From: Streptomyces cadmiisoli
GTDB taxonomy: Bacteria > Actinomycetota > Actinomycetes > Streptomycetales > Streptomycetaceae
Direction of reading: 5' to 3'
DNA length: 64,000 bases
NCBI RefSeq assembly: GCF_003261055.1
Contig: NZ_CP030073.1
Location: forward strand, 7,626,001-7,690,000
Both the position numbers and the translations under genes were made by a program. The notes beneath the pieces are model-generated. The model was given only the letters and a program-made list of their open reading frames with translations, searched no databases and was not told the DNA's origin. This document shows, in pieces, positions 44,911 to 54,756 of this stretch (positions are counted from its first letter, which is position 1; each line of letters opens with the position of its first letter).

Positions 44911-46632
44911 TCAGGCGGCGCTGTCGCGCAGTTCCGCCAGGGACGCCGTGGTCAGACGCCTCGGGGTGCTGTCGGGGGCCACGAGGACCACGGTGCACTC
45001 GGCCGCGTGCGTGAGCGCGGTGGTCAGGCTGCCGTCGGCGAACTGGACGACGGCGCCGCGCGGTGAACGCCCGATGGCGACGGTGCGGGCGCGGACGTCC
45101 GCGGCGTGCCGGGCCAGGACCCGGCCGGCCGCCGCGTGGTCCCCGACGCTGGTGAGGATCTGGCCGGTGGCCGCGATCCCGTGCGCGGCGAGCCGGTCGA
45201 GGTGGGCGGTGACCGCGGCGCGCGCCCGCTCCTCCGTCTCGGTGTCCACGGCCTGCTCCTCGACCACCGCGGTCCGCCGGACGTGGACGACTTCCAGCGG
45301 GCTGTCGCTGTCCTCGGCCAGGAGCGCCGCGGCGTCGACGATGGCCGCGGCCCCTTCGTGGGCGCCCACGGCGACGATGACGGGAGGCGGGCCGGCGACG
45401 GCCCGGACGCCGACGGGCGTCAGCGACGGCGCCACCGGCTCGCTGTCACCGATGCGTTGTTCGGCCCGGCGGAGCAGACGGTGGCCGCGGGCCAGGACCG
45501 GGACGGCGAGGAGGAAGGTGCCGGCGCCGAGGTAGAAGGGGACGCTCAGTCCGGCGGCGTCGGCGAGCTTGCCGGCCACGTAGGGGGCGAGGCCGCCGCC
45601 GATGAAGCGCAGGAAGCCGTAGGCGGAGGAGGCCACCGGGCGCTCGACGGGCGAGACGAGCATGACGGCCTGGGTGGTGAGGGTGTTGTTGACGCCGATG
45701 AAGGCGCCGCTGACGATCACGGCCACGATCACCACGGCCGGGGTGTCCACACCCGCCGCGATGACGGCCATGACGGCACCGAGGCCGATCAGGTTGGCGT
45801 ACAGAACGGGGGCGGTGCCGAAACGGGCTTGCAGGCGCGGGGCGAAGAAGACGCTGAAGGCGGCCACGAGCAGGCCCCAGCCGGTGAAGACCAGACCGAG
45901 CCGATGGGCGTCCAGCTCCATGGGGTACGGCGCGTAGCCGAGCATCGTGAAGAAGCCCCAGTTGTACAGCAGGGCCATGATGCCCATGGTCAGCAGGCCG
46001 CGGTGGCGCAGCGCCCGGAGCGGGGCGATCGGCGAGCTGCGCCGCGTCGGCCGGGGCAGCGAGGGCACCAGGAAGAGGGTCGCGAGCAGGGCGACGGCCA
46101 TGAGGACGGAGACGCCGAAGAAGGGCCCGCGCCAGCTGATGGCGCCCAACTCGCCGCCGAGCAGGGGGCCCACGGCTATGCCGAGCCCGAGCGCGGTCTC
46201 GTAGAGGATGATCGCGCCGCCGAAACCGCCGCTGGCGGACCCGACGATGACGGCCAGCGAGGTGGCGATGAACAGGGCGTTGCCCAGGCCCCATCCGGCG
46301 CGGAAGCCGACGATGCCGTCGACGGAGCCGGCCGAGCCGGCCAGGGCCGCGAAGACGACGATGATCGTGAGGCCAAGGACCAGCGTGCGCTTGGCCCCGA
46401 TACGGCTGGAGACCCAGCCGGCGAACAGCATGGCGACCGCGGTGACGATCAGATAGCTGCTGAACAGCAGGGACACCTGGCTCGGTGACGCGTGCAGGCT
46501 CTGGGCCAGCGCGGGCAGGATCGGGTCGACCAGTCCGATGCCCATGAACGAGATCACACAGGCGAACGCCACGGCCCATACGGCCTTGGGTTGCCGGAAC
46601 GGGCCGGCGGCCTTTCCTTGCGCTGCGCTCAT
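44911..46632 (-). CDS. MFS transporter fused to a universal stress protein domain
   Basis: A 573-aa protein. Residues 1-400 are a 12-TM drug-exporter-type MFS (FMGIGLVDPILPALAQSL in TM1, GWVSSRIGAKRTLVLGL after TM2). Residues about 415-560 form a Usp-like alpha/beta domain (PPPVIVAVGAHEGAAAIVDA, VVHVRRTAVVEEQAVDTETE, AIGRSPRGAVVQFADGSLT), with a variant of the Usp ATP-binding Gly motif. The fusion might gate transport by nucleotide state. It is followed on the same strand by nothing and preceded by the marR gene, 67 bp further along the DNA, which likely heads the transcript. Confidence 0.87.
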   Translation of the reverse strand: MSAAQGKAAGPFRQPKAVWAVAFACVISFMGIGLVDPILPALAQSLHASPSQVSLLFSSYLIVTAVAMLFAGWVSSRIGAKRTLVLGLTIIVVFAALAGSAGSVDGIVGFRAGWGLGNALFIATSLAVIVGSASGGFGGAIILYETALGLGIAVGPLLGGELGAISWRGPFFGVSVLMAVALLATLFLVPSLPRPTRRSSPIAPLRALRHRGLLTMGIMALLYNWGFFTMLGYAPYPMELDAHRLGLVFTGWGLLVAAFSVFFAPRLQARFGTAPVLYANLIGLGAVMAVIAAGVDTPAVVIVAVIVSGAFIGVNNTLTTQAVMLVSPVERPVASSAYGFLRFIGGGLAPYVAGKLADAAGLSVPFYLGAGTFLLAVPVLARGHRLLRRAEQRIGDSEPVAPSLTPVGVRAVAGPPPVIVAVGAHEGAAAIVDAAALLAEDSDSPLEVVHVRRTAVVEEQAVDTETEERARAAVTAHLDRLAAHGIAATGQILTSVGDHAAAGRVLARHAADVRARTVAIGRSPRGAVVQFADGSLTTALTHAAECTVVLVAPDSTPRRLTTASLAELRDSAA

Positions 46633-46699
46633 GTGCGTTTCTCTTCTCTCCGTCGTCCGTCGTCCGTCGGCGGTTGACGGGGGAGGGGGCTGAGGGCGG

Positions 46700-47143
46700 T
46701 CAGGAGCGGGTCCGGCGGTCCTGGATGGCGCGGGCCAGTGCGGGCAGCGCCGTCCGCACCGCCTGCTGCTCCGGCTCGGTCAGCTCGGCGACCAGCAGCT
46801 GGAGGGCATCGGCGCGCTCGGCGCGACGCCGGTGGAAGACGTCCAGGCCCGTTTCGGTGGCCTCCACGAGCACGCTCCGGCCGTCCGTGGCGTCGGCGAC
46901 GCGGCGCACCAGGTCCGCGCGCTCCATCCGGGTGACGAGCTGGGTCATGTTCGGCTGGGAGACACCCTCGGCGCGGGCCAGATCCGTCAGCCGCTGCGGG
47001 CCCTCACGGCTGAGGCGGCCCAGGGCCGAGGAGGCCGCCGTGCTCAGCTCTCCCGCCCGGGAGTTCTGGCGCACGTAGCGGACGATGTGCTCCACCGCGA
47101 TGATCAGGTCCTCCGCCGACCCCGCCGTGTTCTCGGCGTCCAT
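46700..47143 (-). CDS. MarR-family regulator of the MFS-Usp exporter
   Basis: A 147-aa winged-helix protein: LTDLARAEGVSQPNMTQLVT (recognition helix, about residues 53-72) and the wing ADATDGRSVLVEATETG. ATG 47143 (MDAENTAGSAEDL) has GGGG eight bases upstream; ATG 47149 is in frame. A perfect dyad overlaps its start region. It precedes the MFS-Usp gene by 67 bp on the same strand, so the two probably form one operon under autorepression. Confidence 0.88.
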   Translation of the reverse strand: MDAENTAGSAEDLIIAVEHIVRYVRQNSRAGELSTAASSALGRLSREGPQRLTDLARAEGVSQPNMTQLVTRMERADLVRRVADATDGRSVLVEATETGLDVFHRRRAERADALQLLVAELTEPEQQAVRTALPALARAIQDRRTRS

Positions 47144-47144
47144 T

Positions 47145-47163
47145 TGCATAACCCCATTATGCA
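47145..47163. promoter_or_regulatory. Candidate MarR operator
   Basis: TGCATAA and TTATGCA form a perfect 7-bp inverted repeat with a 5-base spacer just upstream of the marR start, with the phosphatase gene divergent to the right. It shares TGCAT arms with the dyad at 3043, beside the other MarR/exporter pair. Confidence 0.5.
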
Positions 47164-47253
47164 TGTACGTGTATCATGAATCAATTCGGCGGTCGCGGCC
47201 GGACGGGCCGGGCGGCAGCCGGGAGAAGGCAGGGGGACTGTCGCCGACGTACT

Positions 47254-49626
47254 GTGAAAAATGTGTTCTCATTCGCCGGCATCGCGACGGCCGTGATCGA
47301 CGAGCACGGGGACGTGCTGCGCTGGTCGCAGGAGGCCTGCGACCTGCTGGGGCTGTCCGCGAAAGAGGTCTGCGGGCGCCCCTTCCTGGACCTGTTCGCC
47401 GAGCGGCGCCTCGGTGCGGACGGTGACGGCAGCCTTCCGGCTCACGGCCGGGCGCGGCTGCGCCACGACTCCGGAGAACCGGTCGACGTCGCCTTCCGGG
47501 TGGTGGATCTGCAACCGTCCGGCCAGTCCCTCGTGCTGGTCGCGGCGGCCCGGCCCGCCGACGACTGGGAGCACGGCGCCAACGCCCTGCGCGCCCTGCT
47601 CGCCCAGGACCACATCGGGATCAGTGTCCACGACCAGGAACTGACGGTCGTACGCAGCAACCTCACGCCCGACGGACCCGGCGCCTGTGCCGCGTCCCCG
47701 GGAAGCAGGCTCACCGACCTGCTCTCGCTGCAGGACGCGGAAGCCGACGAGGCCGCGCTGCGCCACGTGCTGGACACCGGAGTACCGCTCGTCGGCAGGG
47801 ACCTGCGCGTGCGGTTGCCGGACGGTCCCGAACACCGGCCGGTGTCGCTGACGGCCTTCCGGATGGAGAGCACCGACGGAGTACCCGAGGGTGTCGTCGC
47901 GCTGTTCAACGACGCCCTCGCGCAGCAGCGGGCCCGGTTCGAGCTGGACCTGCTGCGCCAGGCGGCCATCAGGATCGGCGGCTCCCTCGACCCCAGGCGT
48001 GCCGCCCAGGACCTGGCGGACGTCCTCGTCCCCGCCTTCGCGGACCTCGCCTGCGTCGAACTCGCCGATGCCGTGCTGGAGGGGGACGAGCCCACGCGCA
48101 TCACGGGCGGCGGGGACCTCCACCTGTGCCGGGCCGCCGTCGCCGCGGCGGACGGCCACTGGCCGGCCGACCTGCTGCAACCCGGAGAACCGATCCCCCC
48201 GGTGGTGGCCACCGCTGAACTGCTCGACCTCCAGCACGGGCGGGCCCTCGTCCTCGACCCGGCCAAGGTGGCCACCTTCTTCGACGACCCGGAGGAGTTC
48301 CGGCGCGTCGTTCCCGAGAACGGATGGTGCGGCATGTGGGCGCCGCTGTTCGCACGCGGACTGGTCCTCGGCACCATCGGGGTCTGGCGCACCGACCAGA
48401 CCGACCCGTTCGACCAGGAGGACGCCGACCTGCTCACGGAGATCGCCTCCCGGGCCGCGCTCAGCGTGGACAACGTCCGCCGCTACACCCGCGAGCACCG
48501 CTCGGTCCTGGCGCTGCAGCAGCGTCTGCTCCCCCCGCCCACCTCGGACACCCTGGCCGCGGAGACGGCGGGCCTGTACCTGCCGGCCGGCGGCGGAGCC
48601 GACATCAGCGGCGACTGGTACGACGTGATCCCGCTGTCGTCGTTCCGGGTCGCGCTGGTCGTCGGCGAGGTGGCCGGGCACGGTCTGTACGCCACCGCCA
48701 CGATGGGGCGTCTGCGCACCGCCGTCCGTACACTCGCCGACCTGGAGCTCGACCCCACCGAACTCCTCACCCACCTCGACGACCTCGTACGGCAGCTCAC
48801 CGGGGAGAGCCCGGACAGTCCGGCCGGGGCCACCTGTCTGTACGCCGTCTACAACCCCGTCCGGCGGTGCTGCGCCCTCGCCAGCGCCGGACACACCTCG
48901 CCCGTGGTCATCGGCCCCGACGGCACCAGCAAGGTCATCGACATCTCCCCGGGACCTCCTCTGGGAATGGGCGGAATGCCGTTCGAGAGCGTGATCATCG
49001 ACCTGGAGCCGGGCAGCGTCCTCGCCCTCTACACCGACGGCCTGGTCGAGCGCGGGGACGGTGACGCCGCCGCCGGGCTGCGGTGGCTGACGGAGAGCCT
49101 CGTGGCCTCGTGCGGCGCCGGCCGGCCGCTGAGCGAGGCCGGCCGCGCGGTGCTGGCCGACCTCGGTGACGCGCCGCCCCGCGACGACATCGCCCTGCTC
49201 CTGGCCCGCACGCGCGGCGTCCCGGAGGAGTCCACCGCCGGCTGGGAGTTCGAAGCGGACCCGGCCGTGGTGGCGACCGCCCGGCAGGCCGCCGCCCGGC
49301 AGCTCGCCGAATGGGGGCTGGAGGAGGCCGCCTTCACCACCGAGTTGATCGTCAGCGAACTGGTGACCAACGCGGTCCGGTACGGGGGCGGACCGGTCGG
49401 CCTGCGGCTGATCCGCGGCGACGTGCTGGTGTGCGAGGTCAGTGATCCGAGCAGCACCCAGCCCCGGCTGCGTCGGGCCCGCTGGACGGACGAGGGCGGA
49501 CGCGGGCTGTTCCTGGTGGCCCAGCTCGCGACGCGCTGGGGCAGCCGTTACCGCCGAGGGGGCAAGACCATCTGGGCCGAGCAGCCGCTCGTCCCCACGG
49601 CGGTCGACTTCTCCGAGTTCCTGTGA
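47254..49626 (+). CDS. PAS-GAF-SpoIIE phosphatase with HATPase domain
   Basis: A 790-aa regulator. An N-terminal PAS domain (VIDEHGDVLRWSQEACDLLG, residues 14-33) and a second PAS-like region are followed by a GAF domain (about 245-410). A SpoIIE-type PP2C phosphatase (about 430-645) has ISGDWYDV, GEVAGHGL, LASAGHTSP, LYTDGLVERG and RDDIALLLA. An RsbW-like ATPase ends the protein (ELIVSELVTNAVRYGG, GRGLFLVAQLATRWG). Such proteins dephosphorylate anti-anti-sigma factors in response to a signal. The usual Asp of GDxxGHG is Glu472 here. GTG 47254 is the most likely start, but no good ribosome site precedes it. Divergent from marR. Confidence 0.85.
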   Translation: MKNVFSFAGIATAVIDEHGDVLRWSQEACDLLGLSAKEVCGRPFLDLFAERRLGADGDGSLPAHGRARLRHDSGEPVDVAFRVVDLQPSGQSLVLVAAARPADDWEHGANALRALLAQDHIGISVHDQELTVVRSNLTPDGPGACAASPGSRLTDLLSLQDAEADEAALRHVLDTGVPLVGRDLRVRLPDGPEHRPVSLTAFRMESTDGVPEGVVALFNDALAQQRARFELDLLRQAAIRIGGSLDPRRAAQDLADVLVPAFADLACVELADAVLEGDEPTRITGGGDLHLCRAAVAAADGHWPADLLQPGEPIPPVVATAELLDLQHGRALVLDPAKVATFFDDPEEFRRVVPENGWCGMWAPLFARGLVLGTIGVWRTDQTDPFDQEDADLLTEIASRAALSVDNVRRYTREHRSVLALQQRLLPPPTSDTLAAETAGLYLPAGGGADISGDWYDVIPLSSFRVALVVGEVAGHGLYATATMGRLRTAVRTLADLELDPTELLTHLDDLVRQLTGESPDSPAGATCLYAVYNPVRRCCALASAGHTSPVVIGPDGTSKVIDISPGPPLGMGGMPFESVIIDLEPGSVLALYTDGLVERGDGDAAAGLRWLTESLVASCGAGRPLSEAGRAVLADLGDAPPRDDIALLLARTRGVPEESTAGWEFEADPAVVATARQAAARQLAEWGLEEAAFTTELIVSELVTNAVRYGGGPVGLRLIRGDVLVCEVSDPSSTQPRLRRARWTDEGGRGLFLVAQLATRWGSRYRRGGKTIWAEQPLVPTAVDFSEFL

Positions 49627-49630
49627 ACCC

Positions 49631-49675
49631 CGGGACCCGGGACCCGGGACCCGGGAGCCGGGCCCGCGGGCCCGG
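49631..49675. repeat. 7-bp repeats and 18-bp palindrome between convergent genes
   Basis: CGGGACC is repeated three times from 49631, then degenerates. A perfect 18-bp palindrome, CCGGGCCCGCGGGCCCGG, follows at 49658-49675. It lies between the phosphatase and the carboxylase stop codons and could act as a transcription terminator for the phosphatase. Confidence 0.6.
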
Positions 49676-49744
49676 CGCGGTAGTGCCGCCGGGCGCCACG
49701 GGCCGCCCTCGCCCTCGGTCGTTGTCCGAGGTGTGTGGAGTGGG

Positions 49745-51520
49745 TCAGTCCTTGATCTCGCAGATGAGGGCGCCGGAGGTGATGGAGGCGCCGACGTCGG
49801 CGGTGAGGCCCTTGATGGTGCCGGACCTGTGGGCGTTGAGGGGCTGTTCCATCTTCATGGCTTCCAGGACGACGACGAGGTCGCCTTCCTGGACCTGCTG
49901 GCCTTCTTCGACGGCGACCTTGACGATGGTGCCCTGCATGGGTGAGGCGAGGGTGTCGCCGGAGGCCGCGGGGCCGGACTTCTTCGCGGCGCGTCGTTTG
50001 GGTTTGGCGCCGGCGGCCAGGCCGGTCCGGGCCAGGGACATGCCCAGCGAGACGGGCAGGGAGACTTCCAGGCGCTTGCCGCCGACCTCGACGACGACGG
50101 TCTCACGGCCGGCTTCCTCGTCGGTGTCGGTGTCGGCCGGCGACGCGAAGGGCTTGATGTCGTTGACGAACTCGGTCTCGATCCAGCGGGTGTGGACCGT
50201 GAAGGGATCGTCCGATCCGGACAGCTCGGGAGCGAAGGCGGGATCGGTGACCACGGCGCGGTGGAAGGGGATCGCGGTGGCCATGCCCTCGACCTGGAAC
50301 TCCGCGAGCGCCCGGGAGGCGCGCTGGAGTGCTTCGGCGCGGGTGCGGCCGGTCACGATCAGTTTGGCGAGCAGGGAGTCCCAGGCCGGGCCGATCACGC
50401 TGCCGGACTCGACTCCTGCGTCCAGGCGGACTCCGGGGCCGGTGGGCGGGGTGAAGGCGGTGACGGTGCCGGGGGCGGGCAGGAAGTTGCGGCCGGGGTC
50501 CTCGCCGTTGATGCGGAACTCGAAGGAGTGTCCGCGCAGCGGCGGGTCGTCGTAGCCGAGTTCCTCGCCGTCGGCGATCCGGAACATCTCACGGACCAGG
50601 TCGATCCCGGCGACTTCCTCGGTGACCGGGTGCTCGACCTGGAGGCGGGTGTTGACCTCGAGGAAGGAGATGGTGCCGTCGGTGCCGACGAGGAACTCCA
50701 CGGTGCCGGCACCGACGTAGCCGGCCTCCTTCAGGATCGCCTTCGAGGCCCGGTACAGCTCCTGGACCTGCGCCGGCGACAGGAACGGCGCGGGGGCTTC
50801 CTCGACCAGTTTCTGGTGGCGGCGCTGCAGCGAGCAGTCACGCGTGGAGACCACCACGACGTTGCCGTGGCGGTCGGCCAGGCACTGGGTCTCCACGTGC
50901 CGGGGCTTGTCGAGGTACCGCTCGACGAAGCACTCGCCCCGGCCGAACGCGGCCACCGCCTCACGTACCGCCGACTCGTACAGCTCCGGCACTTCCTCCA
51001 GCGTGCGGGCCACCTTCAGACCGCGCCCGCCACCACCGAACGCCGCCTTGATCGCGATCGGCAGACCGTGCTCCTCGGCGAACGCCACCACCTCGGGCGC
51101 ACCCGAGACCGGATCCGGCGTCCCCGCCACCAGCGGCGCCCCGGCCCGCTGCGCGATGTGCCGGGCGGCGACCTTGTCCCCCAGATCCCGGATCGCCTGC
51201 GGCGGCGGACCGATCCACACCAGCCCTGCGTCCAGCACCGCCTGCGCGAACTCCGCGTTCTCCGACAAGAAGCCGTACCCCGGATGGACCGCGTCCGCAC
51301 CCGACTCCCGCGCCGCCCGCAACACCTTCTCGAAATCGAGGTAGCTGCTCGCCGGGGTGTCACCGCCCAGAGCGAACGCCTCATCCGCGGCGCGGACATG
51401 CAGAGCGTCCCGGTCCGGGTCGGCGTAGACGGCCACGCTCGCGATGCCGGCATCCCGGCACGCCCGGGCCACGCGGACAGCGATTTCGCCACGATTGGCG
51501 ATGAGCACCTTGGTCAGCAT
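49745..51520 (-). CDS. Acyl-CoA carboxylase alpha subunit (biotin carboxylase + BCCP)
   Basis: A 591-aa protein of the actinobacterial AccA type. A biotin carboxylase domain ([53 protein letters not shown]) occupies residues 1-450. The biotin carrier domain at the end holds the biotinyl Lys556 in [11 protein letters not shown]. It carboxylates biotin with ATP and bicarbonate, then passes it to a carboxyltransferase, making malonyl-CoA or methylmalonyl-CoA. A very similar organisation serves fatty acid and polyketide precursor supply in Streptomyces. GGGGAG precedes ATG 51520. The carboxyltransferase gene is upstream in the same operon. Confidence 0.92.
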   Translation of the reverse strand: MLTKVLIANRGEIAVRVARACRDAGIASVAVYADPDRDALHVRAADEAFALGGDTPASSYLDFEKVLRAARESGADAVHPGYGFLSENAEFAQAVLDAGLVWIGPPPQAIRDLGDKVAARHIAQRAGAPLVAGTPDPVSGAPEVVAFAEEHGLPIAIKAAFGGGGRGLKVARTLEEVPELYESAVREAVAAFGRGECFVERYLDKPRHVETQCLADRHGNVVVVSTRDCSLQRRHQKLVEEAPAPFLSPAQVQELYRASKAILKEAGYVGAGTVEFLVGTDGTISFLEVNTRLQVEHPVTEEVAGIDLVREMFRIADGEELGYDDPPLRGHSFEFRINGEDPGRNFLPAPGTVTAFTPPTGPGVRLDAGVESGSVIGPAWDSLLAKLIVTGRTRAEALQRASRALAEFQVEGMATAIPFHRAVVTDPAFAPELSGSDDPFTVHTRWIETEFVNDIKPFASPADTDTDEEAGRETVVVEVGGKRLEVSLPVSLGMSLARTGLAAGAKPKRRAAKKSGPAASGDTLASPMQGTIVKVAVEEGQQVQEGDLVVVLEAMKMEQPLNAHRSGTIKGLTADVGASITSGALICEIKD

Positions 51521-51570
51521 GCCGACTCCCCGGCGTCAGGAAGCAGGGCCGCCTCGCGGACGGTGTTCAT
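51514..51570 (-). CDS. 18-codon ORF between the carboxyltransferase and carboxylase genes
   Basis: [18 protein letters not shown]. It starts with ATG 51570 three bases after GGAGAG, a strong ribosome site. It ends in a TGA that lies within the start of the biotin carboxylase gene (7-bp overlap). The layout fits a leader peptide that couples translation. It sits where acyl-CoA carboxylase epsilon subunits are often found but is far too short to be one. Expression is not known. Confidence 0.4.
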   Translation of the reverse strand: MNTVREAALLPDAGESAC

Positions 51571-51646
51571 GGTCTCTCCGATCGGATCTTCGCGGTGCGG
51601 GTGCGCGGGAACGGGGGCCGGGCTCCGGTGATGGGTGGCTCCGGGG

Positions 51647-53233
51647 TCACAGGGGGATGTTGCCGTGTTTCTTCGGGGGCAGGGTGGCGCGTTTGGTGCG
51701 GAGTTGGCGTAGGCCGCGGACGATGTGGCGGCGGGTGTCGGAGGGCATGATGACGGCGTCGACGTAGCCGCGTTCGGCGGCGATGTAGGGGTTGAGGAGG
51801 GTGTCTTCGTATTCGGTGATGAGGCGGGTGCGGGTGGTGTCGGGGTCGTCGGCGTCGGTGATGGTGCGGCGGTGGAGGATGTTGACGGCGCCCTGGGCGC
51901 CCATGACGGCGATCTGGGCGGTGGGCCAGGCGAGGTTGAGGTCGGCGCCGAGGTGTTTGGAGCCCATGACGTCGTAGGCGCCGCCGAAGGCTTTGCGGGT
52001 GATGACGGTGATCAGGGGGACGGTGGCTTCGGCGTAGGCGTAGATGAGTTTGGCGCCGCGGCGGATGATGCCGTCGTGTTCCTGGCCGACGCCGGGCAGG
52101 AAGCCGGGGACGTCGACGAAGGTCAGGACGGGGACGTTGAAGGCGTCGCAGGTGCGGACGAAGCGTGCGGCTTTTTCGCTGGCGGTGATGTCGAGGCAGC
52201 CGGCGAACTGCATGGGCTGGTTGGCGACGATGCCGACGGGGCGGCCTTCGACGCGGCCGAAGCCGGTGAGGATGTTGGGGGCGAACAGGGGCTGGGTCTC
52301 GAAGAATTCGGTGTCGTCCAGGATGTGTTCGATCACCGTGTGCATGTCGTAGGGCTGGTTGGCGCTGTCGGGGACGAGGGTGTCGAGTGCGTGGTCCTCG
52401 TCGGTGGGGGTGAGGTCGGCTTCCTCGGGGAAGGCGGGGGGTTCGGTGAGGTTGTTGGACGGCAGGTAGGACAGGAGCTGTTTGACGTATTCGATGGCGT
52501 CCTTCTCGTCGCCGGCCATGTGGTGGGCGACGCCGGAGGTGGTGTTGTGGGTGCGGGCGCCGCCGAGTTCTTCGAAGCCGACGTCTTCGCCGGTGACGGT
52601 CTTGATGACGTCGGGGCCGGTGATGAACATGTGGGAGGTCTGGTCGACCATGACGGTGAAGTCGGTGATGGCGGGGGAGTAGACGGCTCCGCCGGCGCAG
52701 GGTCCGACGACGAGGCTGATCTGGGGGATGACGCCGGAGGCGTGGGTGTTGCGGCGGAAGATCTCGCCGTAGGCGCCGAGGGAGGCGACGCCTTCCTGGA
52801 TGCGGGCGCCGCCGGAGTCGTTGATGCCGATGACGGGGCAGCCGGTCTTGAGGGCGAAGTCCATGACTTTGACGATCTTCTGGCCGTAGACCTCGCCGAG
52901 GGCGCCGCCGAAGACGGTGAAGTCCTGGGAGAAGACGGCGACGGGGCGGCCGTCGACGGTGCCGTAGCCGGTGACGACGCCGTCGCCGTAGGGGCGGTTG
53001 TGTTCCAGGCCGAAGTTGGTGGAGCGGTGCCGGGCGAACTCGTCGAGTTCGACGAAGGATCCCTCGTCCATCAGGAGATCGATCCGCTCACGGGCCGTCA
53101 GTTTGCCCTTGGCGTGCTGTTTGTCGACCGCGCGTTCCGAACCGGCGTGCGTCGCCTCCTGGATGCGGCGCTGAAGGTCCGCGAGCTTGCCCGCGGTCGT
53201 ACGAATGTCGATCTCGGTCACTCGTCGCTCCAC
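51647..53233 (-). CDS. Acyl-CoA carboxylase carboxyltransferase (PccB/AccB type)
   Basis: A 528-aa carboxyltransferase with the two crotonase-fold halves: [39 protein letters not shown] (oxyanion Gly-Ala), [16 protein letters not shown], then the C-terminal [16 protein letters not shown] and [20 protein letters not shown]. It transfers carboxyl from biotin to acetyl- or propionyl-CoA; propionyl-CoA is my first choice. Codon choice is unusually uniform, hinting at high expression. It begins an operon with the alpha subunit, divergent from the TetR gene. Confidence 0.92.
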   Translation of the reverse strand: MERRVTEIDIRTTAGKLADLQRRIQEATHAGSERAVDKQHAKGKLTARERIDLLMDEGSFVELDEFARHRSTNFGLEHNRPYGDGVVTGYGTVDGRPVAVFSQDFTVFGGALGEVYGQKIVKVMDFALKTGCPVIGINDSGGARIQEGVASLGAYGEIFRRNTHASGVIPQISLVVGPCAGGAVYSPAITDFTVMVDQTSHMFITGPDVIKTVTGEDVGFEELGGARTHNTTSGVAHHMAGDEKDAIEYVKQLLSYLPSNNLTEPPAFPEEADLTPTDEDHALDTLVPDSANQPYDMHTVIEHILDDTEFFETQPLFAPNILTGFGRVEGRPVGIVANQPMQFAGCLDITASEKAARFVRTCDAFNVPVLTFVDVPGFLPGVGQEHDGIIRRGAKLIYAYAEATVPLITVITRKAFGGAYDVMGSKHLGADLNLAWPTAQIAVMGAQGAVNILHRRTITDADDPDTTRTRLITEYEDTLLNPYIAAERGYVDAVIMPSDTRRHIVRGLRQLRTKRATLPPKKHGNIPL

Positions 53234-53343
53234 CCGGATGCGGTCCGTGGGAGCCGCCCGCCGTGGAGCGCCGGATCGTGGTCCGGACCCGCTCCGTGCC
53301 GCGGAATCCGCACGGACCTGCTCTGGTACTGAATCTCTGGCTT

Positions 53344-53360
53344 ACGGTACTCAGTACCGT
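53344..53360. promoter_or_regulatory. TetR operator candidate (17-bp perfect palindrome)
   Basis: ACGGTACT and AGTACCGT flank a single C. It lies 52 bases before the tetR ATG and 111 bases before the carboxyltransferase start, the only sizable dyad in the divergent gap. A further half-like site (GGTACTGA) lies near 53325. Confidence 0.65.
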
Positions 53361-53411
53361 TGTAAGGAGCAAGTGTTTCCGGGTGGCCGGGACGGGAGAG
53401 GATGAGCGGTC

Positions 53412-54095
53412 ATGAGCAAGACACCCGCGCGGATCCGACTGGCGGACGCCGCCTTCGCCCTCTTCGACGAGCGCGGATACGAGCAGACCACCGTCGACGA
53501 CATCGCCGAACGGGCCGGTGTGGGGCGTACCACGTTCTTCCGGCACTACCGGTCCAAGGAAGCGGTCATCTTCCCCGACCACGACCGGCTGCTGGAACTG
53601 ATCAGGGACCGGCTGGCGACCTCCAGCAACAGCACCGCCCTGGTCGCGGTGTCGGACGCGGTTCGCCTGGTGCTCCTGCACTACCTCGAAGAGGGCGACC
53701 TGGCGCGCCGGCGCTACGCCCTGACCAGCAAGGTGGCGGCCCTGCGGGATCGCGAGATCGCGAGCGGGGCGCGCTACCAGCGGCTGTTCCGCGAGTTCAT
53801 CGCGGAGTGGATGGGCGATCCCACGCAGTCGGCGTCCCTGCGGGCCGAGCTGATGTCGGCGTCCGTCGTCGCCGCCCACAACCATGTGCTGCGCCGGTGG
53901 CTGCGGGGCGAGTCCTCGGACCCGGTGACGGAGGTCGACGAGGCGATGAGCGAGGTGCTCGCGCTGTTCCCGGCCCCCTCCGCCCAGCAGAGCACGGGCG
54001 ACGGCACCACCGTGGTCGCCTTCCGGACGGGGCAGGACCTCGACGCGCTGCTGCCCTCCCTGCGGCGTCTGGTGGAGGGCGGCTCCGGGCGCTGA
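53412..54095 (+). CDS. TetR-family regulator of the acyl-CoA carboxylase operon
   Basis: A 227-aa protein. N-terminal helix-turn-helix (TVDDIAERAGVGRTTFFRHY, residues 27-46) and a helical ligand domain. Divergent from the carboxylase operon across a perfect palindrome, so it should repress that operon and itself, presumably releasing on an acyl-CoA or a fatty acid. The ligand is inference. ATG 53412 (MSKTPARIRLADAAFALF). Confidence 0.9.
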   Translation: MSKTPARIRLADAAFALFDERGYEQTTVDDIAERAGVGRTTFFRHYRSKEAVIFPDHDRLLELIRDRLATSSNSTALVAVSDAVRLVLLHYLEEGDLARRRYALTSKVAALRDREIASGARYQRLFREFIAEWMGDPTQSASLRAELMSASVVAAHNHVLRRWLRGESSDPVTEVDEAMSEVLALFPAPSAQQSTGDGTTVVAFRTGQDLDALLPSLRRLVEGGSGR

Positions 54096-54134
54096 GCGGC
54101 TGCCCGGCCGCGGACCGCCGTGCCGGGAAGCCGT

Positions 54135-54170
54135 GGGAGGCGCGGGAGGCGCGGGAGGCGCGGGAGCCGC
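54135..54170. repeat. 9-bp tandem repeat, 4 copies
   Basis: GGGAGGCGC repeated three times, then one variant copy, in the gap between tetR and the AraC gene. No coding or regulatory role is evident. Confidence 0.9.
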
Positions 54171-54302
54171 CCAGGACAACGCCACCCGGGCAACCGGTTC
54201 CGCACCGCGCGAGGACCCGCCCGACGTGCCGGCCGTACCCGACCGATGATCCCCGTGCCGGTACCCGACCGTCCGCCCGCGCGCTGTGGCACGATTTCAC
54301 GG

Positions 54303-54746
<444 letters not shown>

Positions 54747-54756
54747 CGTGACGGCC

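Noticed and set aside
51725..53332. A long Gly/Asp/Val-rich frame opposite the carboxyltransferase
   Set aside because: Its low-complexity composition is the mirror of the uniform codons in the real gene. There is no ribosome site and no family likeness.
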